A DNA stretch of 64,000 nucleotides from Lacticaseibacillus parakribbianus (GCF_025490915.1 NZ_JANQBA010000008.1:55162-119161), one strand, 5' to 3'. Counted from the first letter of the stretch, positions 24,816-34,765 are shown. Numbers and translations are program-made. The notes: generated by a model not told the origin, from the sequence alone.

Positions 24816-25954
24816 AAGAAACGCTCAAGGAATGGATCAAGGCCTTCTACCTTGGCCTGCTGCGGCTGCTGCCGCAAAGTCCCAAGCGTCAGGCGAAAGT
24901 GGTGTATTACGCCACCTTCGCCAACAACGACGCCGGCACGATCCGCGCGTTGCACAAGCGCTACGGCCGGGATTTCGTGGTGCTGGCCACCGCCAAGGCG
25001 AAGGCCCAGGTGCCGGCGCTTGTGGCCGCCAGCGTCAACGTCTCGGTGCTGGGTCGCACCAAGCTGCTCACCCAAAATTGGATCAGCTACCTCAAGTCGG
25101 CGCGGGTGATCATCGTGGATGACTACCTGCCGGAGCTGGCGCTGGTTCGCCACCCGCGGGTGATCATGTTGTGGCATGCCAACGGCGCGATCAAGCGCTT
25201 CGGCTGGGGCGACCCGGCCACTGGTCAGCGGCCGCGCGGCGACCGGCGGCGCTTTGCGAAGGTCTACGGCAAGTACACCGACATTCTCACCGGGTCCGAC
25301 CAGATGGGCCGGATTTTTGTTGAGAGCTTCAAGGTGGCGCCGGGCGTGATCCGGCCGCTGGGCTTTTTGCGCTCGGATCTGCTGGTGGGCCAGCCGCAGG
25401 CCACGACGCCGGTGGTGCCGGTGCTCTACGCGCCGACTTACCGCAGCGACGCCCAGGCGATGCAGGCGGTTTTGAGGCAGGCCTTCGCCGCCTTTGCCAC
25501 GCTCGACGTCCCGGTGGTGGTCAAGCTGCACCCCGCGGTTGCCGCCGACTTGGTGCCGGCGCTGCCGGCCAACGTCACGGTGACGCAGGCGGCACTTGAG
25601 TCGCTTTACGGCCGCACCCAGACTTTGGTGACGGATTACTCCTCGGCGGTGTTTGATTACGCGCTGTGCCGCAAGCAACCGCACGTGGTGTTCTTCACGC
25701 CGGACCTTGCAGACTACGCGGCGGTCCCGGGGCTTCAGCCGGGCTTTACGGCCGGTCGCCTCGGGCCGCTGGTGCAAGACGGAACGGGGCTCGTAAAAGC
25801 GCTGCGGCAGGCCGCGGCGCAGGCGCCTGGCGGCCAGGCGCAAGTGGCCGGCGACCAAGCGACCGCGGTGGCGGTCTTGACCGGTTGGAACCAGTACAAC
25901 GACGGGCACGTGCAGGCGCGACTGTTGGCCCTGGTGGCCGACGCGTTGCGCTGA
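24812..25954 (+). CDS. tagB: CDP-glycerol glycerophosphotransferase, teichoic acid primase (TagB-like)
   Basis: A 380-residue peripheral membrane enzyme of the Glyphos_transf family. It lacks the extra N-terminal domain of polymerases, as TagB does. The CDP-glycerol site is visible in LYAPTYRSD, VKLHPAV and VTDYSSAVFDYAL. By order after tagA it should add the first glycerol-phosphate to the linkage disaccharide. The ATG at 24812 overlaps the tagA stop and follows AAGGGGC; the tracked extension is shadow sequence. Confidence 0.88.
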   Translation: MKETLKEWIKAFYLGLLRLLPQSPKRQAKVVYYATFANNDAGTIRALHKRYGRDFVVLATAKAKAQVPALVAASVNVSVLGRTKLLTQNWISYLKSARVIIVDDYLPELALVRHPRVIMLWHANGAIKRFGWGDPATGQRPRGDRRRFAKVYGKYTDILTGSDQMGRIFVESFKVAPGVIRPLGFLRSDLLVGQPQATTPVVPVLYAPTYRSDAQAMQAVLRQAFAAFATLDVPVVVKLHPAVAADLVPALPANVTVTQAALESLYGRTQTLVTDYSSAVFDYALCRKQPHVVFFTPDLADYAAVPGLQPGFTAGRLGPLVQDGTGLVKALRQAAAQAPGGQAQVAGDQATAVAVLTGWNQYNDGHVQARLLALVADALR

Positions 25955-26028
25955 AGCGCGGTGTGGTATGATGAGTGGCAATAAGCGGCCGGGCTGGCGG
26001 CAGCCGGGTCAGATAGTGGGAAGACAAC

Positions 26029-28383
26029 ATGAAGACAATTGCAATTCTAGGCTTTAACATCTTTGCCGTGGGGGGGACCTCGCGCAGCAACATCAACTTG
26101 CTGACCGAATTTGGCCAAGCGGATTACCAGATCACCTTCTACAACTTTCGGGGCTTCACCGATCACGACGTCAAGGTGCTGCGCCAGGCGGAGCCGGCGG
26201 CCCAAAACGTCACGTTCAAGTACGTCGAAGCGCTCAAGGACGACGCGCTGGACTACGACGTGTTTTTCATCACGCGTGAAAGCTTCTTTTGCGTCGCGCC
26301 GTACATTCGGGCCAACAGCCAGGCCTTGGTGGTCGGCGAGATTCACGCGCCGCTTGCGCTGGTGGAGGACAGCAACCTGACGCATTACCTGAAGTACTTC
26401 AGCACGGTGCGGGTCGCGACGCCTTCGATTCAAGCGGCGGTGGCGCGGCGCTTCCACTTCGATCGCACCTATGTCCAAACCGTCAGCCTCGCCCACATCG
26501 CCACCGCGCCGCAGCCCTTTCAACCGGCGCTTGTCGATGCGGCCGGGCACGTCAACTTGATCATCCGGGCTCGCTTCGACACGGAAAAGGATTTCCCGTC
26601 GGCCCTGAAGCTGATGGATTACCTGATTCACGCCTTGCACCGCACCGAGTTTCGGCTCTACATCACAGGCTACGGCGCCGGCCAGGGCATCATCGACAAC
26701 TTGATCGCTTACTACGAGCTGGGCGCTTACGTGACGATCAATCCGGCCACGGTGCCGGAGTGCCACCTGTACCTGTCGACGTCCAACTACGAGACGCTGG
26801 GGTACTCCATCATCGAAGAATTCGCCCAGGGCCACCCGGTTGTGATGTACGGTGGTCGCGACCACGTGGTCCACGAGAACTTCGGGGCCTTTGCAGACTG
26901 CCTCTGGATTCAAAAACGCGCCGACGTGGATGCGCCGGCCCTCATTGACTTTCTGGCGCAGCCGCGAACCCAGGCCGCTTACCAGCACAACCTGGAGTTG
27001 CTCAAGCAGATGAAGGCGGATTACGTGCCGCGCTTTGAGGCCAACACCGCCCCGTTCGCCCAGGCGGTGGGGCCGATCGGCTCGGCCGGCGTGACCTACG
27101 CCAAGATGTGGGCGAACCTGCAAGAGGCGACGCAGGCGGGGGAAACCGGCCGGATTCGCAAGCTCTACACCGCGCTGCGCCAAATTCCGGGCTTTCGCTG
27201 GATCCTGAAGCACGAAGGGGTGCGTAAGGTCGGCCGCCTGCTGGTTCAGCTGGTGATGCGCCGCGGTCTGTACCAGATCACGGACGAGCCGATCAGCTCA
27301 CACAAGGTCTTTCTCGAGTCCTTCCACGGCAACAACCTGTCCGGCGATCCCAAGTACTTCGGGCTCAAAATCAAGGCGCTGTTCCCGGATACCGAGATTT
27401 ACGTCAGCTCGATGGGCGATCTGGTCGACGCCGAGGCGGTCAGCCTCGGCTTCACGCCGGTGCGAGTCGGCAGCCTGAAGTACCTGCAGTCCTTCCAGCA
27501 ATCCAAGTACGTGTTCATCAACGGCAACAGCCTGGACAAGGCCGGCAAGCGCGACGGCCAGGTGTTCGTTCAGACTTGGCACGGGTTTCCGATGAAGCAG
27601 ATGGTCAACGACCTCGCCGACTCCAAGCAGCGCCGCAAGGAGGCCAAGGCCTTCGCCCCGCGGATGAAAAAGTGGGACTACCTGACGACCTCGTCCAGCT
27701 ACAACGTGACGCTGTTGCAGTCGGCCTTTCGCCTGGCGGATAACCCCGAGCTGAAGATTCTGCACGAGGGGACCCCCAAGAACGATTACCTGCTGACGCA
27801 TGCCGAAGACGCCGCCGAGAAAAAGCGCATCTACGAGAAGTACTTCAACCGCGCCTACGATCCGACCACTAAAATCGTGCTGTTTTGCCCGACCTGGCGC
27901 AAGGGCAACCGCAAGCGCGTCTCCAACCTCGATTTGAAGCAGGTTGCAAACCAGCTGCCGGCCGACTACCAGATCATCGTCAAGCTGCACCCGCTTGAGG
28001 GCCAGCTGCGCGATCAGTACGCGGCGCTGAGTCCTAAGATCTCGTGCTTTTACAACGAGATGGTCGACATTCAGGAGCTCTACCTGATTGCCGATGTGTT
28101 GATTTCGGATTACTCCTCGGCGATTTACGATTACGCCTTGCTGAACAAGCCGATCATCGTGCTGCAAGAGGACGAGGCGGCCTACGCCAAGCAGATCGGC
28201 TGGTACTTCGATAACGAGGAAGAGACCGGGCTCAAGGGCCGCGCCTACACGACGCCGCAGCTGACCGAGGCCATCTTGCACCCGCAAGACACCAGCGCCT
28301 CCAGCGCGTTGATCAAGTCGCGGCTGATGACCGACGAGCAAAGCGGGGCGACGGAACGCATGATTAAGCAGATCATGGCGTAG
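26029..28383 (+). CDS. Fusion protein: GT4-like glycosyltransferase (N) + CDP-glycerol glycerophosphotransferase (C)
   Basis: A 784-residue two-domain enzyme. Residues about 1-370 resemble a GT-B glycosyltransferase (IGYSI-type ETLGYSIIEEFAQGHPVV donor segment). Residues about 420-784 are a TagF-like domain with QTWHGFPMKQM, LFCPTWRKGN, VKLHPLEG and DYSSAIYDYALLN. It could extend poly(glycerol-phosphate) and also glycosylate it, or the N-domain may only bind polymer. An extended -10 (TGGTATGAT) near 25965 suggests its own promoter. The domain order is the reverse of the 901-residue protein at 30.6 kb. Confidence 0.85.
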   Translation: MKTIAILGFNIFAVGGTSRSNINLLTEFGQADYQITFYNFRGFTDHDVKVLRQAEPAAQNVTFKYVEALKDDALDYDVFFITRESFFCVAPYIRANSQALVVGEIHAPLALVEDSNLTHYLKYFSTVRVATPSIQAAVARRFHFDRTYVQTVSLAHIATAPQPFQPALVDAAGHVNLIIRARFDTEKDFPSALKLMDYLIHALHRTEFRLYITGYGAGQGIIDNLIAYYELGAYVTINPATVPECHLYLSTSNYETLGYSIIEEFAQGHPVVMYGGRDHVVHENFGAFADCLWIQKRADVDAPALIDFLAQPRTQAAYQHNLELLKQMKADYVPRFEANTAPFAQAVGPIGSAGVTYAKMWANLQEATQAGETGRIRKLYTALRQIPGFRWILKHEGVRKVGRLLVQLVMRRGLYQITDEPISSHKVFLESFHGNNLSGDPKYFGLKIKALFPDTEIYVSSMGDLVDAEAVSLGFTPVRVGSLKYLQSFQQSKYVFINGNSLDKAGKRDGQVFVQTWHGFPMKQMVNDLADSKQRRKEAKAFAPRMKKWDYLTTSSSYNVTLLQSAFRLADNPELKILHEGTPKNDYLLTHAEDAAEKKRIYEKYFNRAYDPTTKIVLFCPTWRKGNRKRVSNLDLKQVANQLPADYQIIVKLHPLEGQLRDQYAALSPKISCFYNEMVDIQELYLIADVLISDYSSAIYDYALLNKPIIVLQEDEAAYAKQIGWYFDNEEETGLKGRAYTTPQLTEAILHPQDTSASSALIKSRLMTDEQSGATERMIKQIMA

Positions 28384-28444
28384 GCAACTAGTTGTGCTTT
28401 GGTAAAATTTCAGTTAAGGGCGCCGCGCTGGCGTTAATTCAACG

Positions 28445-28450
28445 TATAAT
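28445..28450 (+). promoter_or_regulatory. -10 box upstream of tagH
   Basis: A consensus TATAAT lies only 13 bases before the tracked GTG start, too close for a normal ribosome site. It supports the TTG at 28496 as the true tagH start. Confidence 0.5.
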
Positions 28451-28495
28451 ACGAGAAGTTATGTGACTATTTCCGTGGAAGGAGCTGCCAGCAGC

Positions 28496-29590
28496 TTGGA
28501 GAAGCAACTCAAAATCAGTGCTCGTTACCTCACCAAAGAGTACGACATGATGAAAACCAAGAGCGATATGCTCAAGACCCTGATGCCATTTGGCAACACA
28601 AAGATCGAACAGTTCTGGGCCCTCAAGGGGGTCAGCTTTGATGTCTACGAAGGCGACAGCGTCGGTATTGTCGGCCTGAACGGCGGCGGGAAGTCGACGC
28701 TTTTGAACATCGTGTCCCAGATTATTCCGCCGACCTCCGGCGAGCTGACCGTCAACGGCACAACCAACATCATCTCGGTCGGGGCGGGGCTCAACTTGAA
28801 CCTGACCGGTCGCGAGAACATCATCATGAAGTGTGAGATGCTTGGCATGTCCAGCGCAGAAATCGACGCGAAGATGGATGACATCATCAACTTCGCCGGC
28901 GATCAGGTCATCGGCAAGATCGACCAGCCGGTCAAGACTTACTCAAGCGGGATGAAGAGCCGCCTCGGCTTCAGTGTGCTAGTTCACCAAGACCCAGACA
29001 TTTTGATCATCGACGAGGCCCTGAGCGTCGGGGATGCGCCGTTCTTTGAGAAGGGCGTGGCCCGGATGAAGCAGTTCAAGGCCGAGGGCAAGACTATCTT
29101 GTTCGTCAGCCACAGCCTTTCTCAGGTTGAAACGCTGTGCGACAAGGTGATCTGGATCGACCACGGCCGCGTGGTCATGGAAGGGTCAGCCGAAACGGTC
29201 CTGCCGCAGTTTGAAAAGTTCCAGCGCGAGTACAACAAGCAGAGCAAGGCGGAGCGGGCGCGGATCACCCACGAGTCCGGCCGCTCCTTTGACCTCGAGG
29301 CGCTGCGCCAGGAACACCCGACGGAGCCGGCCAGCTACTTCCAGCGCCGGCTGTACGATCAGCCCTTCACCTGGGCGACCAAGCTGGTGTTGACGTTTTT
29401 GACCTTCCTGCTGGCGTTCACCGTCGCCGCGTCCATCAAGGACATTCCGTTCAGGACGGCCGTGATGGAGCCGCTCACCGTGGTCAGCTTGCGCAGCTGG
29501 ATCATTTTGATCGTGGTCATCGTCGCGATGGTGGTCGGCGGCATCCTGATTCACAATCACAAGGAAAGGCAGGTGCGTTCTGATGACTGA
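28496..29590 (+). CDS. tagH: Teichoic acid ABC exporter ATP-binding protein
   Basis: A 364-residue ATPase powering export of wall teichoic acid. Walker A is GLNGGGKST, the signature is YSSGMKSRL (the SSG variant typical of polysaccharide exporters), and Walker B/D-loop is IIDEALSVGD. The C-terminal extension has two hydrophobic segments, as in TagH. TTG at 28496 is preferred because AAGGAG lies 11 bases upstream and the TATAAT box leaves too little leader for the tracked GTG at 28463. It overlaps tagG by eight bases. Confidence 0.92.
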   Translation: MEKQLKISARYLTKEYDMMKTKSDMLKTLMPFGNTKIEQFWALKGVSFDVYEGDSVGIVGLNGGGKSTLLNIVSQIIPPTSGELTVNGTTNIISVGAGLNLNLTGRENIIMKCEMLGMSSAEIDAKMDDIINFAGDQVIGKIDQPVKTYSSGMKSRLGFSVLVHQDPDILIIDEALSVGDAPFFEKGVARMKQFKAEGKTILFVSHSLSQVETLCDKVIWIDHGRVVMEGSAETVLPQFEKFQREYNKQSKAERARITHESGRSFDLEALRQEHPTEPASYFQRRLYDQPFTWATKLVLTFLTFLLAFTVAASIKDIPFRTAVMEPLTVVSLRSWIILIVVIVAMVVGGILIHNHKERQVRSDD

Positions 29591-30401
29591 GGCGTGGCTT
29601 GTCTTACGTGAGCAGTTTCGTAACTGGAAAATTATCAACCGGCTGGCCAAGTACGACGAGAAGTCGACGTTTCAGGCCCACATTCTGGGGAACATCTGGC
29701 AGATTCTGGACCCGTTGATCAACATCGCGATTTACTGGCTGGTGTTCGGCATGATCCTCTACGGCAACAAGCCGATGGACGGCTACGCCTACATCGCTTG
29801 GCTTTTGCCCGGCTACATCGCCTGGCAGTTCATGCGCTCCGAGGTGCTCGGGGCCAGTCGCAGCATGGTCAAGCGCGTGTCGATGGTCAGCAAGATGCAG
29901 TTTCCGGTGTCGACGATTCCCAGCATGACCCTAGCCAACCAGCTGATCAACTACTGGTGGATGCTGGCCATCAGCATGGTCATCATGTTCCTGTACGGGG
30001 TGCGGCCGTCGTTGTACTGGATTCAGTTCATCTACTACTTCATCTGCATGATCGCCTTCTTGTACGCGATGGGTCTGGTCACCTCGACCATCACCGTGGT
30101 GGTTCGTGATTTTCACACGCTGTTGAACTCGATGATGCAGCTGATGTTTTGGATCAGCGGGACCGTCTTCAACTTCGGCGCCAACGCCGTGATCGAGCAG
30201 CACCCGGTGATCATTCGCATCATTGAGATCAATCCCTTTTACTACATCATCATGGGGATGCGCGAGACCTTCCTTGGCACCGGCTGGTTCTTCCACGACG
30301 TCAAGGCGGTCATCATTTTTTGGAGCATCATCGGCCTGCTGCTGATTCTCGGCAGCCACATCCACCTGAAGTTCCGAAGCCGCTTCATCGACTACATTTA
30401 G
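29583..30401 (+). CDS. tagG: Teichoic acid ABC exporter permease
   Basis: A 272-residue ABC-2 permease with six membrane helices. It carries the amphipathic N-terminus and the segment NIWQILDPLINIAIYWLVFG typical of TagG. It forms the membrane channel with TagH for undecaprenyl-PP-linked teichoic acid. Translation is coupled to tagH, and a terminator follows. Confidence 0.93.
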   Translation: MTEAWLVLREQFRNWKIINRLAKYDEKSTFQAHILGNIWQILDPLINIAIYWLVFGMILYGNKPMDGYAYIAWLLPGYIAWQFMRSEVLGASRSMVKRVSMVSKMQFPVSTIPSMTLANQLINYWWMLAISMVIMFLYGVRPSLYWIQFIYYFICMIAFLYAMGLVTSTITVVVRDFHTLLNSMMQLMFWISGTVFNFGANAVIEQHPVIIRIIEINPFYYIIMGMRETFLGTGWFFHDVKAVIIFWSIIGLLLILGSHIHLKFRSRFIDYI

Positions 30402-30405
30402 CGTG

Positions 30406-30451
30406 AGCCGGTCGGCTTGAGTCGAGAGGGACTCTTGCTGGACCGGTTTTT
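30406..30451 (+). terminator. Terminator after tagHG
   Basis: AGCCGGTC pairs with GACCGGTT with a nested GAGTC/GGACTC hairpin, followed by a T-tract. Confidence 0.85.
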
Positions 30452-30565
30452 GTGGTAATCTATTCTGGGAATGCAATGCTTGGGTGTGGACTCAAACGCG
30501 CGTTGCAGGACGAGCGGGTAGTCGGCCGACACCGGCTAAAAATTGAGTGAGGTGTGAAACACAGG

Positions 30566-33271
30566 ATGAATTTAGTGAATCGCGTCAGCAGGGTGCTGAA
30601 GCAACGAGAAGATCAGGCGTATCAGTATACCTATCTGAAGGCATACAAGAAGCACACGCTAATGCGCGACGTGGCGCTGATTGAGTCGACCCACGGCGAC
30701 AACTTTTACGGCCACATGTACTACGTCACCCGCGAGCTTGCGCGGCAGTACCCCAACTTGACCATCAACGTGGCGGTGGCGCCCGAGCTCGTGGCCTCGG
30801 TACAAGCCATTTTGACCCGCGACGGGCTGAGCGGCGTGACCCTGGTGCCGTACCTCAGCGACCGTTACTGCCAGCTTCTGGCCAGCGCCGAGTACCTGTT
30901 CAACGACACGTCTTATTACTCGTTTTTTATCAAGCAGGACTTTCAAAAGTACTTCAACATCTGGCACGGGACGCCTTTGAAGTGCCTAGGCAAGGACGAC
31001 GGGGACGTCGCGCGAATGGGCAACGTTCAGCGCAACTTCTACTCCGCGGACGCCTTGGTGGTCAGCAACGACTACACGCGCGACAAAATGATCGGCTCGT
31101 TCAACCTGGACCGCGTGATGCGCGGGGATGTGGTGGTCGGCCCCAGCCCCCGCAACAGTGTGCTGAGCGATGCCACGGTGCGAGCGGCCGTTCGCCAGCG
31201 CTACAACCTGGGGGAGCGCGAGGCGCTGGTCTACATGCCGACTTGGCGGGAGAACGACGGCGAGGTTGACGCCGATGCCACGTTCACCACGCGGCTGTTG
31301 GCCAAGCTGGATGCGGCCCTCAGCGATTCGCAGGTGCTCTTCGTGAAGCTGCACCCGTTTCAGGCCAAGCTCACCCAGCTGGACTTTGCGGATTACCACC
31401 ACATCGAAGCCTTCCCCAGTGACATCGAGAGTTACCAGTTCCTGGCCGGCACCGACGGGCTGATCACCGACTACTCGTCCATCATGTACGACTACATGAA
31501 CACGGGCAAGCCGGTGGTGCTGTTCGCCTACGACAAGGCGGCCTACTACGCCAGCCGTGGCTGCTACGAAGACATCGACGATTACCCATTCACGCAGGTC
31601 CATTCGACCAAGCGGCTGATCGATTGGCTGCAGGTGGCTGACCACGCGGTCGACTACGATGCGGCCTTTGCCAAGCGTTACGTCGGCGTTGACAGCACCG
31701 CGGGGACCGGCGAGCTGGTCTATTACCTGATGTCTCACTACGGCCACGCCGAGGCGCATGGGGAACAGCCGCACGTGTCGGCGAAGTCGCCGTACAACGG
31801 GCTGCCCACCGTCGCCATCTACTCCGGTGGGTTGTGGAACAACGGCATCACCTCGGCTTTGCTCAACACCTTGGATCAGGTAGATCTGACCAAGCACAAT
31901 TACGTGGTCTTCTTCCCCAAGGCGACGGTCAAGCCGGCCTTTCGCTTCCTGCTGTTCAACCTGCCCAAGGGCGTCGTGTTCTTCCCGTTCGATGGCGGCA
32001 GCACCGGTAGCACCTTCGAACGCTTCATGATGCGGCGCTACATTCGCAGCGAGCACTTCAACTTCGCGCCGTTTCGCACGGCGACCGATGCGGTATACCG
32101 CCGCGAGTACGACCGCATCCTGGGGGCGCTCAAGCCGGCCTACTTCATTCACTACACCGGCTTTGAACGGGCCTACTCCGAGATGATCGCAAGCCTCGCT
32201 AAGCGGCCGGTCAAAACCATGGTGTACGTTCACACGGACATTTTCCAGGAGCGGGAGCTGCGCGGCAGCGCGATGAACTGGAAAATGACCAAGCGGGCCT
32301 ACCAGTACGCCGATCGCATCGTGCTGGTCAGCGACCAGCTCAAGGCCGACTTCATTCACCACTTCCCAAGCTTTGCGCCGCGGGTGCGGATCATGAACAA
32401 CTTCTTGGGCTCGCAGAAGGTTAAGAAGATGGGCGACGAAAGTGTGTTCACCACCATTCTCAACACCCCGGTGACCGCCAGCAACGACTACGCGGTCAAG
32501 CGCCAGGCGATCAACGCAATCGGCTCGCGCAGAATCGACTTTGCGGTGCCGCCTGCCGACGAGTTCGTCACCAACGCCTTGCTGACGCGCTACCACGAGC
32601 TTAATACCTTCCCGTTCGTCGAAAAGTCGCTGCCCGACATCGTGGCGGCGTGGAACGAGAAGCTGGCCGATTACGTCAACGTCGCACACCCCTTGCAGCC
32701 GGATGTCAGCCAGATTTTCACCATGTACGGCACCAGCAAGCTGCGCCTCTTGGACGACCTGTTGAACCCGGACATCAAGGTCTTCGTCAACGTCGGCCGC
32801 ATGGCGGCGCAAAAGGGTCAAGACCGCCTGATCCAAAGTTTCGCGGAGGTCCACCGGCGCTACCCGAACACCCGGCTGGTCATCATCGCGCCGCATGGCA
32901 CGTTGCGCCGCCAGACGCTGGGGTGGATTCGCGATTCCGGCTGCTCGAGCAGCATCTACCTGCTCGGTGGCATGGATAACCCGTATGCGCTGATGAAGCT
33001 GACCGATGCGTTCGTCTTCACCTCGCGTTACGAGGGGCTGGGGCTGGTCGTCTTCGAGGCGCTGGCGCTTGACCTTGACGTCATCACGGTGGAGATTCCG
33101 GCGACGGTGGCGATGCTCAAGCCGGGCAACGCACTGGTCGCCAAGAACACCGACGCCGACATCACGGCGAAGTGGCTGGCTTACATGGCCAAGGGCTTCA
33201 AGCGAACGCCTTACGACTTCGCCGTTCAGGATGCCCGGTCCAAGCAGGAATTTGAGTCTCTGTTCGAGTAG
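30566..33271 (+). CDS. Fusion protein: CDP-glycerol glycerophosphotransferase (N) + GT4 glycosyltransferase (C)
   Basis: A 901-residue enzyme. Residues about 50-380 form a TagF-like domain (NIWHGTPLKCLG, VYMPTWREND, VKLHPFQ, TDYSSIMYDYMN). Residues about 410-900 form a GT4 transferase with NVGRMAAQKGQDRLI and the nucleotide-sugar site SRYEGLGLVVFEAL (E-x7-E). It probably polymerises poly(glycerol-phosphate) and adds a hexose, or modifies teichoic acid. ATG at 30566 is preferred to GTG at 30554, since GAGGTG overlaps the latter. It precedes tagD by 38 bases. Confidence 0.87.
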   Translation: MNLVNRVSRVLKQREDQAYQYTYLKAYKKHTLMRDVALIESTHGDNFYGHMYYVTRELARQYPNLTINVAVAPELVASVQAILTRDGLSGVTLVPYLSDRYCQLLASAEYLFNDTSYYSFFIKQDFQKYFNIWHGTPLKCLGKDDGDVARMGNVQRNFYSADALVVSNDYTRDKMIGSFNLDRVMRGDVVVGPSPRNSVLSDATVRAAVRQRYNLGEREALVYMPTWRENDGEVDADATFTTRLLAKLDAALSDSQVLFVKLHPFQAKLTQLDFADYHHIEAFPSDIESYQFLAGTDGLITDYSSIMYDYMNTGKPVVLFAYDKAAYYASRGCYEDIDDYPFTQVHSTKRLIDWLQVADHAVDYDAAFAKRYVGVDSTAGTGELVYYLMSHYGHAEAHGEQPHVSAKSPYNGLPTVAIYSGGLWNNGITSALLNTLDQVDLTKHNYVVFFPKATVKPAFRFLLFNLPKGVVFFPFDGGSTGSTFERFMMRRYIRSEHFNFAPFRTATDAVYRREYDRILGALKPAYFIHYTGFERAYSEMIASLAKRPVKTMVYVHTDIFQERELRGSAMNWKMTKRAYQYADRIVLVSDQLKADFIHHFPSFAPRVRIMNNFLGSQKVKKMGDESVFTTILNTPVTASNDYAVKRQAINAIGSRRIDFAVPPADEFVTNALLTRYHELNTFPFVEKSLPDIVAAWNEKLADYVNVAHPLQPDVSQIFTMYGTSKLRLLDDLLNPDIKVFVNVGRMAAQKGQDRLIQSFAEVHRRYPNTRLVIIAPHGTLRRQTLGWIRDSGCSSSIYLLGGMDNPYALMKLTDAFVFTSRYEGLGLVVFEALALDLDVITVEIPATVAMLKPGNALVAKNTDADITAKWLAYMAKGFKRTPYDFAVQDARSKQEFESLFE

Positions 33272-33309
33272 CCACCGGCACTCGGCAGTCTAAAAAAGGA
33301 GAATGAATT

Positions 33310-33705
33310 ATGAAGCGTGTGATTACTTACGGAACCTTTGACTTACTGCACTACGGCCACATCGAGCTGCTCAAACGCGCCAAGGCGCTGGGTGATTACC
33401 TAGTCGTCGCCTTGTCCACGGATGAATTCAACTGGGACAGCAAGCAGAAGAAGGCTTACTTCCCGTACGAGAAGCGCAAGGCGCTGCTCGAGGCGATTCG
33501 CTACGTCGACTTGGTGATTCCGGAAAACAGCTGGGATCAAAAGGTCAGCGATGTGAAGCTCTACCAAATCGACACCTTCGTTATGGGCGACGACTGGGCC
33601 GGCAAGTTCGATTACGTCGGCGAGCAGACCGACGCCGAGGTGATTTACCTGCCACGGACGCCGGAAATCTCCACCACCAAGATCAAAAAAGACCTCAAGT
33701 TCTAG
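33310..33705 (+). CDS. tagD: Glycerol-3-phosphate cytidylyltransferase
   Basis: A 131-residue nucleotidyltransferase that makes CDP-glycerol from CTP and sn-glycerol-3-phosphate, the donor for the glycerophosphotransferases of this cluster. HYGH in FDLLHYGHIELLKRAK and the C-terminal RTPEISTTKIK (ISTT motif) are the two nucleotide-binding signatures. Length is normal. ATG follows AAAAAGGAG. Confidence 0.96.
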   Translation: MKRVITYGTFDLLHYGHIELLKRAKALGDYLVVALSTDEFNWDSKQKKAYFPYEKRKALLEAIRYVDLVIPENSWDQKVSDVKLYQIDTFVMGDDWAGKFDYVGEQTDAEVIYLPRTPEISTTKIKKDLKF

Positions 33706-33772
33706 TGACCGCGCGGTAGGGCGCGTGGTGTAGACTGCTTCCGTCACTGAAGCCATTTTAGGGAGAACGCTT

Positions 33773-34765
33773 ATGAAGAAAGTTAACGCACTGATCAAGG
33801 CGCTGATCGGGGCCGGAATGCTGCTGGGGGCGACGCAGGCCGCGGGGCCTACGACCGCCACGCCCGTCAGCGCCGCGACCAAGCCGGCGTATGTGACCAT
33901 CACCAAGAAGAACTACAGCATTTGGCAGGATTCGAGCTGGCAAAAGCGCCTACATAGCTCGACGAACTGGTACCACCACAGCTTCAAGGCCAGCTCGCAG
34001 GTGACCTACAACGGGACGCTGTACTACCGTCTGTCCAAGGACGGCAAGTACTTCGGCATGATCAACGCGGCGGCCACGCAAACCGGCACCGGGGCCCAGG
34101 GTGCCGCCATCGCCACCAGCAAGTACGTGTCTTTGAACAAGAAGGGCTACACCATCTGGGGCGATTTTGGCTGGCAGACCAAGCGCAACACCACGTCTTC
34201 GCTTTACCAAAACACCTACCAGGTCAAGGCGACCTACTTCCACAGCAACGGCTCGACTTACTACTCCCTGTACCGCGGGACGACTTGGGTCGGCTACCTG
34301 AGTAGCGCCGCCGCGGCGACGGCCAAGGGGGCCCAGGGCAACGCCATCAGCACCAACCGCTACGTCAAGCTCACCAAGAAGGGTTACACCGTCTGGGGCG
34401 ACTTCGGCTGGCAGACTAAGCGCCACAACACCAGCAACTACTACAACAAGGTTTACCAGGTGAAGGCCCTGTACAAGCACGCCAACGGGACCACCTACTA
34501 CTCGCTGTACAGCGGCAGCAGCTGGTTCGGCTACCTGAGTGCCGGCGCGACGACGGCGACCAGCAAGCCGGCGGCCAAGCCAATTACAAAACCGACGCAA
34601 CCAGCCATTGGCAGTATGGTTTATGTTGCAGCATCGCTCAAAGGGACGGCCTATCATCTGAATCCAAATTGTCGGGGGCTCTCCAATGCAACAAGCGGTG
34701 TCATCAAAATTAGCCTGAAAAAGGCGCTTGCCCTTCACATGAAGTTGTGTCGCTACGAGCGATAG
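33773..34765 (+). CDS. Secreted protein with three GW-like repeats and a Cys/His C-terminal domain
   Basis: A 330-residue exported protein with a signal peptide (about 1-35). Three tandem repeats of ~77 residues (about 38-270) each carry YTIWGDFGWQTK-like and YYSLYxGxxWxGYL motifs; such GW/SH3-like repeats bind teichoic acids or wall. A short different domain follows, YHLNPNCRGLSNA and KLCRYER, a small Cys-containing module also seen at the ends of other proteins. From about 34575 base composition and codon use become clearly AT-richer, as if this end had another origin. Role is probably cell-wall binding. Confidence 0.8.
   Translation: MKKVNALIKALIGAGMLLGATQAAGPTTATPVSAATKPAYVTITKKNYSIWQDSSWQKRLHSSTNWYHHSFKASSQVTYNGTLYYRLSKDGKYFGMINAAATQTGTGAQGAAIATSKYVSLNKKGYTIWGDFGWQTKRNTTSSLYQNTYQVKATYFHSNGSTYYSLYRGTTWVGYLSSAAAATAKGAQGNAISTNRYVKLTKKGYTVWGDFGWQTKRHNTSNYYNKVYQVKALYKHANGTTYYSLYSGSSWFGYLSAGATTATSKPAAKPITKPTQPAIGSMVYVAASLKGTAYHLNPNCRGLSNATSGVIKISLKKALALHMKLCRYER

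Noticed and set aside
30986-32896. 636-residue minus-strand ORF opposite a teichoic acid enzyme gene
   Set aside because: No recognisable domain, biased composition and complete overlap with a well-supported gene.
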